Source: Alistipes sp.
Lineage (GTDB): Bacteria; Bacteroidota; Bacteroidia; Bacteroidales; Rikenellaceae
DNA: 9,606 bases
Direction: 5' to 3'
Assembly: GCA_017560305.1 (NCBI GenBank)
Contig: JAFYOF010000134.1
Coordinates: 1 to 9,606 of the forward strand
In this document: piece after piece, positions 7,001 through 9,606 of the stretch
Position numbering within the stretch: position 1 is the first letter of the stretch
How the letters are laid out: every line of letters begins with the position of its first letter
Notes under the pieces: generated by a model
The model's input: only the letters and a program-made list of their open reading frames with translations
What the model was told of the DNA's origin: nothing
Databases searched by the model: none
Translations under genes and position numbers: made by a program

Positions 7001-8332
7001 ACCCAAACGGTGAAGGGTTGGAGCACGGTTCATCAATACTGGATGACCCTTGATTACATTCTCCAAAATGCCCCAGATAACTGGATCCTTTCTATCGATA
7101 ATCTTCTTTGCTGACTTAACTGTCTTAACGATACCACGCTCGATGAGCTTACGGATAACGAATGGCTTGTAAAGCTCAGCCGCCATATCCTTTGGAATAC
7201 CCATCTCGTGCATCTTGAGCTCTGGACCTACGACGATAACCGAACGAGCCGAGTAGTCAACACGCTTACCCAAAAGGTTCTGACGGAAACGACCCTGCTT
7301 ACCCTTCAATGAGTCAGAGAGTGACTTCAATGGACGGTTGCTCTCGTTCTTAACGGCGTTGCTCTTGCGTGAGTTGTCGAACAATGAGTCAACAGCCTCC
7401 TGCAACATACGCTTCTCGTTACGAAGGATAACCTCAGGAGCCTTGATCTCGATGAGTCGCTTCAAGCGGTTGTTACGGATGATAACACGGCGATACAAAT
7501 CGTTCAAGTCAGATGTTGCGAAACGACCACCATCCAGTGGCACCAATGGACGCAACTCTGGAGGAGTGACAGGGATAACTGTCAATACCATCCACTCTGG
7601 CTTGTTCAAGCCCTTTGATGCGCGGAATGACTCGATGACATTCAACTGCTTCAAAGCCTCGCTCTTACGCTGCTGTGAAGTCTCAGTCGAAGCCTTGTGA
7701 CGCAATGCGTATGACATTGAGTCCAAATCTACGGTCTGCAACAACTCGTAGATAGCCTCACCACCCATCTTCGCAACGAACTTGTTTGGATCGTCGTCAG
7801 CGAGAGCCTGGTTGCCTGCTGGCAATGCGTTGATGATGTCGAGGTACTCCTTCTCGGCGAGAGTCTGCAAACGCTCGATGCCCTGCTCGGCAGCAGCACC
7901 TGCGTTCAACACAACATAACGCTCGTAGTAGATGATAGACTCCAACTTCTTGGTTGGGATGCCAAGCAGATAGCCAATCTTTGAAGGCAACGAACGGAAG
8001 TACCAGATGTGAACTACAGGCACAACCAATGAGATGTGACCCATACGCTCACGGCGTACCTTCTTCTCTGTTACCTCTACACCGCATCGGTCGCAGACGA
8101 TACCCTTATAACGGATACGCTTGTACTTACCGCAGTGGCACTCATAATCCTTCACAGGACCGAAGATGCGCTCGCAGAAGAGACCATCACGCTCGGGCTT
8201 GTAGGTACGATAGTTGATTGTCTCGGGCTTCAACACCTCACCGCTCGACTGTGCAAGAATCTCCTCTGGAGATGCCAAACCAATCGAGATGTGGCTGTAA
8301 CCGTGTTGCTTGTTATTATCTTTAATTGCCAT
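4073..8332 (-). CDS. rpoC: DNA-directed RNA polymerase subunit beta'
   Basis: Complete largest subunit of RNA polymerase (1419 residues), which with beta forms the catalytic cleft. The N-terminal zinc ribbon has C65, C67, C80 and C83. [20 protein letters not shown] at 347-366 is the conserved segment around switch 2 and the rudder. The Mg-binding loop [12 protein letters not shown] at 469-480 puts the catalytic aspartates at 471, 473 and 475. The bridge helix and trigger loop region runs from about 760 to 940, with [20 protein letters not shown] and [13 protein letters not shown]. The second zinc site is C815, C889, C896 and C899. The start is fixed by the conserved N-terminus and a plausible AAGAGA ribosome site 8 nt upstream. 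It lies 37 nt after rpoB with no terminator or recognised promoter between them, so co-transcription is expected. No frameshift or missing key residue was seen. Confidence 0.99.
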   Translation of the reverse strand: MAIKDNNKQHGYSHISIGLASPEEILAQSSGEVLKPETINYRTYKPERDGLFCERIFGPVKDYECHCGKYKRIRYKGIVCDRCGVEVTEKKVRRERMGHISLVVPVVHIWYFRSLPSKIGYLLGIPTKKLESIIYYERYVVLNAGAAAEQGIERLQTLAEKEYLDIINALPAGNQALADDDPNKFVAKMGGEAIYELLQTVDLDSMSYALRHKASTETSQQRKSEALKQLNVIESFRASKGLNKPEWMVLTVIPVTPPELRPLVPLDGGRFATSDLNDLYRRVIIRNNRLKRLIEIKAPEVILRNEKRMLQEAVDSLFDNSRKSNAVKNESNRPLKSLSDSLKGKQGRFRQNLLGKRVDYSARSVIVVGPELKMHEMGIPKDMAAELYKPFVIRKLIERGIVKTVKSAKKIIDRKDPVIWGILENVIKGHPVLMNRAPTLHRLGIQAFQPKLIEGKAMQLHPLACTAFNADFDGDQMAVHLPLGNAAILEAQILMLGSHNVLNPANGAPITVPSQDMVLGLYYITKPRKGAKGEGLVFYGPEEAIIAYNEKRAALHATVKCVVRDVDENGNEFEELKETTIGRILFNQVVPAEVGYINTILTKKSLRDIIAVVLKKAGADKVAKFLDDIKNMGYRMAFQGGLSFNLEAVLIPDTKQELVQEGYAKADAIMDDYNMGLITNNERYNQIIDVWTNINNKLTKQVIDTLINDQDGFNPVYMMLDSGARGSKEQIRQLSGMRGLMAKPQKSGVEGGQQVIENPILSNFKEGLSVLEYFISTHGARKGLADTALKTADAGYLTRRLVDVAQDVIINEEDCGTLRGLTATAIKRNDDVVQSLYDRILGRTALNDIIHPLTGEVICAAGEEITEQIAEAIDKSPLESVEIRSVLTCEARRGVCAKCYGRNLATARMVQKGEVVGVIAAQSIGEPGTQLTLRTFHVGGVAGGSTVETNVISKYEGRLEIDELRTIKGKASNGEDADIVISRQSEFRIVDPKTEIVLYTHALPYASTLFMQDGAEVKKGDLICEWDPYNAVIIAETEGKIAYESIIEGVTYRDERDEQTGLSEKVVIESKDRTKNPVIHIVNKEGEDVKSYNLPVTAHIMVKDNAKIKAGDILIKIPRAVGKGGGDITGGLPRVTELFEARNPSNPAIVSEIDGEVAFGKIKRGNREVVITSKQGDVRRYLVPLSRQIVVQENDYVKAGMPLSDGATTPSDILRILGPTKVQEYIVNEVQEVYRMQGVKINDKHFEVIVRQMMSKVKIEDPGDSRFFEDQIVDKWEFMDVNDELYDKVVVEDAGDSQNVQPGQIISLRKLRDENSSLKRRDMKLVKVRDIIPATSNQVLQGITRAALQTSSFISAASFQETTKVLNEAAIQGKIDPLENLKENVICGHLIPGGTGLRDYDNLVVGLKSDLAELNAQAE

Positions 8333-8369
8333 ATTACAAATCTCTTAATTTTATATACCTACTATATTA

Positions 8370-9606
8370 TTACTCAAGTTTAACCGACAAAGCCAAACCA
8401 CGCAACTCGTGCAACAAGACATTCATAGCCTCTGGTACACCTGGGCGTGGGAGGTTATCACCCTTAACGATAGCCTCGTAAGCCTTTGCACGACCCATAA
8501 CATCGTCAGACTTGATTGTGAGGATCTCCTGAAGGATGTTAGCAGCACCGAAGCCCTCCAATGCCCAAACCTCCATCTCACCGAATCGCTGACCACCAAA
8601 CTGTGCCTTACCACCGAGTGGCTGCTGTGTGATGAGTGAGTATGGACCGATTGAACGAGCGTGCATCTTATCGTCGATCATGTGACCGAGCTTCAACATG
8701 TAGATCACACCCACAGTCGCTGGCTGGTCAAACTTCTCGCCTGTACCACCATCGTAGAGGTAGCAACGACCGCTGCGTGGCACACCTGCCTGTGCTGTGT
8801 ACTCGTTGATCTGATCCAACGACGCACCGTCGAAGATAGGCGTAGCGAACTTCAAACCGAGCTCCTTACCTGCCCAACCCAAAACGGTCTCGTAGATCTG
8901 ACCGAGGTTCATTCGTGAAGGCACACCCAATGGGTTCAAGCAGATATCCACGATTGTACCATCCTCCAAGAATGGCATATCCTCATCGCGAACAACCTTC
9001 GCTACGATACCCTTGTTACCGTGACGACCCGCCATCTTATCACCCACCTTGAGCTTACGCTTCTTGGCGATGTAAACCTTCGCCATCTGGATAACGCCTG
9101 ATGTTGGGAGCTCGTCACCGTTAGTGAAGTTGTACTTCTCACGCTTGATGCGTGCGTCTGCCTTCTTCCACTCGATAGTATAGTTATTGATTGTATCGGC
9201 AATCAACTTATCAGCGTGCTCGTCGCCAGTCCACTTGCAAGTGCCGAGGTTCAAGTAACCTGAAACAACACCTGTCTTGTCGTCGATATCCTTCATTGCG
9301 ATATCCTCCAACATCTTGATAGTGAACTTCTGACCTGCAGAGTAAAGCTCGCCACCGAAGTAGTCGGTAACAGAGTTTACTGTCTTGCCCTCGACAATCT
9401 GCCAGAGCTTTGACACCAATACCTTGGTGAGCTCTGCGATCTCTGTCGCGAACTTCTGGTCAATCTGGTCGAGCTGTGCGCGCTCGGCTGCCTTGCTCTT
9501 CTTGCCCTCCTTCTGTGCGTGGCTGTAAAGCTTGGTGTCGATAACCACACCGTGCAATGAAGGCTGTGCCTTGAGCGAAGCATCCTTAACATCACCCGCC
9601 TTGTCA
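8370..9606 (-). CDS. rpoB: DNA-directed RNA polymerase subunit beta (partial, N-terminus beyond window)
   Basis: C-terminal 411 residues of the second-largest RNA polymerase subunit. The frame is open to the right edge, with the first whole codon at 9605-9603; the apparent start at 9557 is an internal TTG leucine. Visible hallmarks are [14 protein letters not shown], containing the active-site lysines (K1065 and K1073 of E. coli beta), then [34 protein letters not shown] carries the conserved active-site histidine, and [17 protein letters not shown] leads to the C-terminal region that clamps onto beta'. The protein ends [10 protein letters not shown] with TAA at 8372-8370. The rifampicin-binding region and upstream ribosomal protein genes lie outside, so nothing can be said of resistance alleles. 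Confidence 0.98.
   Translation of the reverse strand, partial: DKAGDVKDASLKAQPSLHGVVIDTKLYSHAQKEGKKSKAAERAQLDQIDQKFATEIAELTKVLVSKLWQIVEGKTVNSVTDYFGGELYSAGQKFTIKMLEDIAMKDIDDKTGVVSGYLNLGTCKWTGDEHADKLIADTINNYTIEWKKADARIKREKYNFTNGDELPTSGVIQMAKVYIAKKRKLKVGDKMAGRHGNKGIVAKVVRDEDMPFLEDGTIVDICLNPLGVPSRMNLGQIYETVLGWAGKELGLKFATPIFDGASLDQINEYTAQAGVPRSGRCYLYDGGTGEKFDQPATVGVIYMLKLGHMIDDKMHARSIGPYSLITQQPLGGKAQFGGQRFGEMEVWALEGFGAANILQEILTIKSDDVMGRAKAYEAIVKGDNLPRPGVPEAMNVLLHELRGLALSVKLE

Noticed and set aside
4818..8383. Several plus-strand open frames of 80-120 codons opposite rpoC
   Set aside because: They are shadows of a highly conserved gene whose codon usage leaves the opposite strand open; none has a promoter, ribosome site or recognisable domain.
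9555..9557. TTG as a start codon giving a 395-residue rpoB product
   Set aside because: The same frame continues upstream to the window edge with rpoB-like sequence (AQPSL before HGVV), so this is an internal leucine of a gene cut by the window.

Overview
The window looks like a chromosomal segment of a Bacteroidota bacterium, probably of the order Bacteroidales. Three things point there. RpoB and RpoC have the Bacteroidales sequence style. The carbamoyltransferase is the argF' type known from Bacteroides fragilis, acting on an acylated ornithine. The recognisable promoters carry the Bacteroidota -7 element TAnnTTTG with an upstream TTTG or TTG, and strong Shine-Dalgarno sites are mostly absent. 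Coding DNA is of moderate to fairly high GC, and the spacers are very AT-rich. I cannot name a genus.

Layout, left to right. At 1-778 (minus) lies the first 259 residues of a hexameric glutamate dehydrogenase (gdhA), cut by the window edge. A 262-bp AT-rich divergent spacer follows, with a promoter candidate for each side. At 1041-2093 (plus) is a secreted, sialidase-like beta-propeller protein, and 29 bp later, at 2123-2479 (plus), an AT-rich gene for a small membrane-anchored protein of unknown function. The spacer 2480-2688 holds an imperfect inverted repeat, a 40-bp palindromic REP-like element and a perfect 17-bp-stem bidirectional terminator. At 2689-3654 (minus) is the argF'-type N-succinyl/N-acetylornithine carbamoyltransferase, preceded 21 nt upstream by tRNA-Arg(CCT) at 3676-3747, with a textbook Bacteroidota promoter in front of the pair. 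The spacer 3748-4072 holds that promoter, two 7-mer repeat arrays in opposite orientation, a second 40-bp REP-like element and the rpoC terminator. At 4073-8332 (minus) is complete rpoC, and from 8370 to the right edge (minus) the C-terminal 411 residues of rpoB, in the usual rpoBC order.

Most of the window is core metabolism and transcription: ammonia assimilation, arginine synthesis, an arginine tRNA and RNA polymerase. The accessory part is the plus-strand pair (sialidase-like protein plus small membrane protein) and the repeats. I found no phage, CRISPR, toxin-antitoxin, transposase or other defence system, and nothing that amounts to a new multi-gene system. The points most worth a second look are the transcriptional linkage of tRNA-Arg to an arginine-biosynthesis gene, serine at the specificity-determining position of that enzyme, and two structurally matched REP-like elements with a compensatory base-pair swap.
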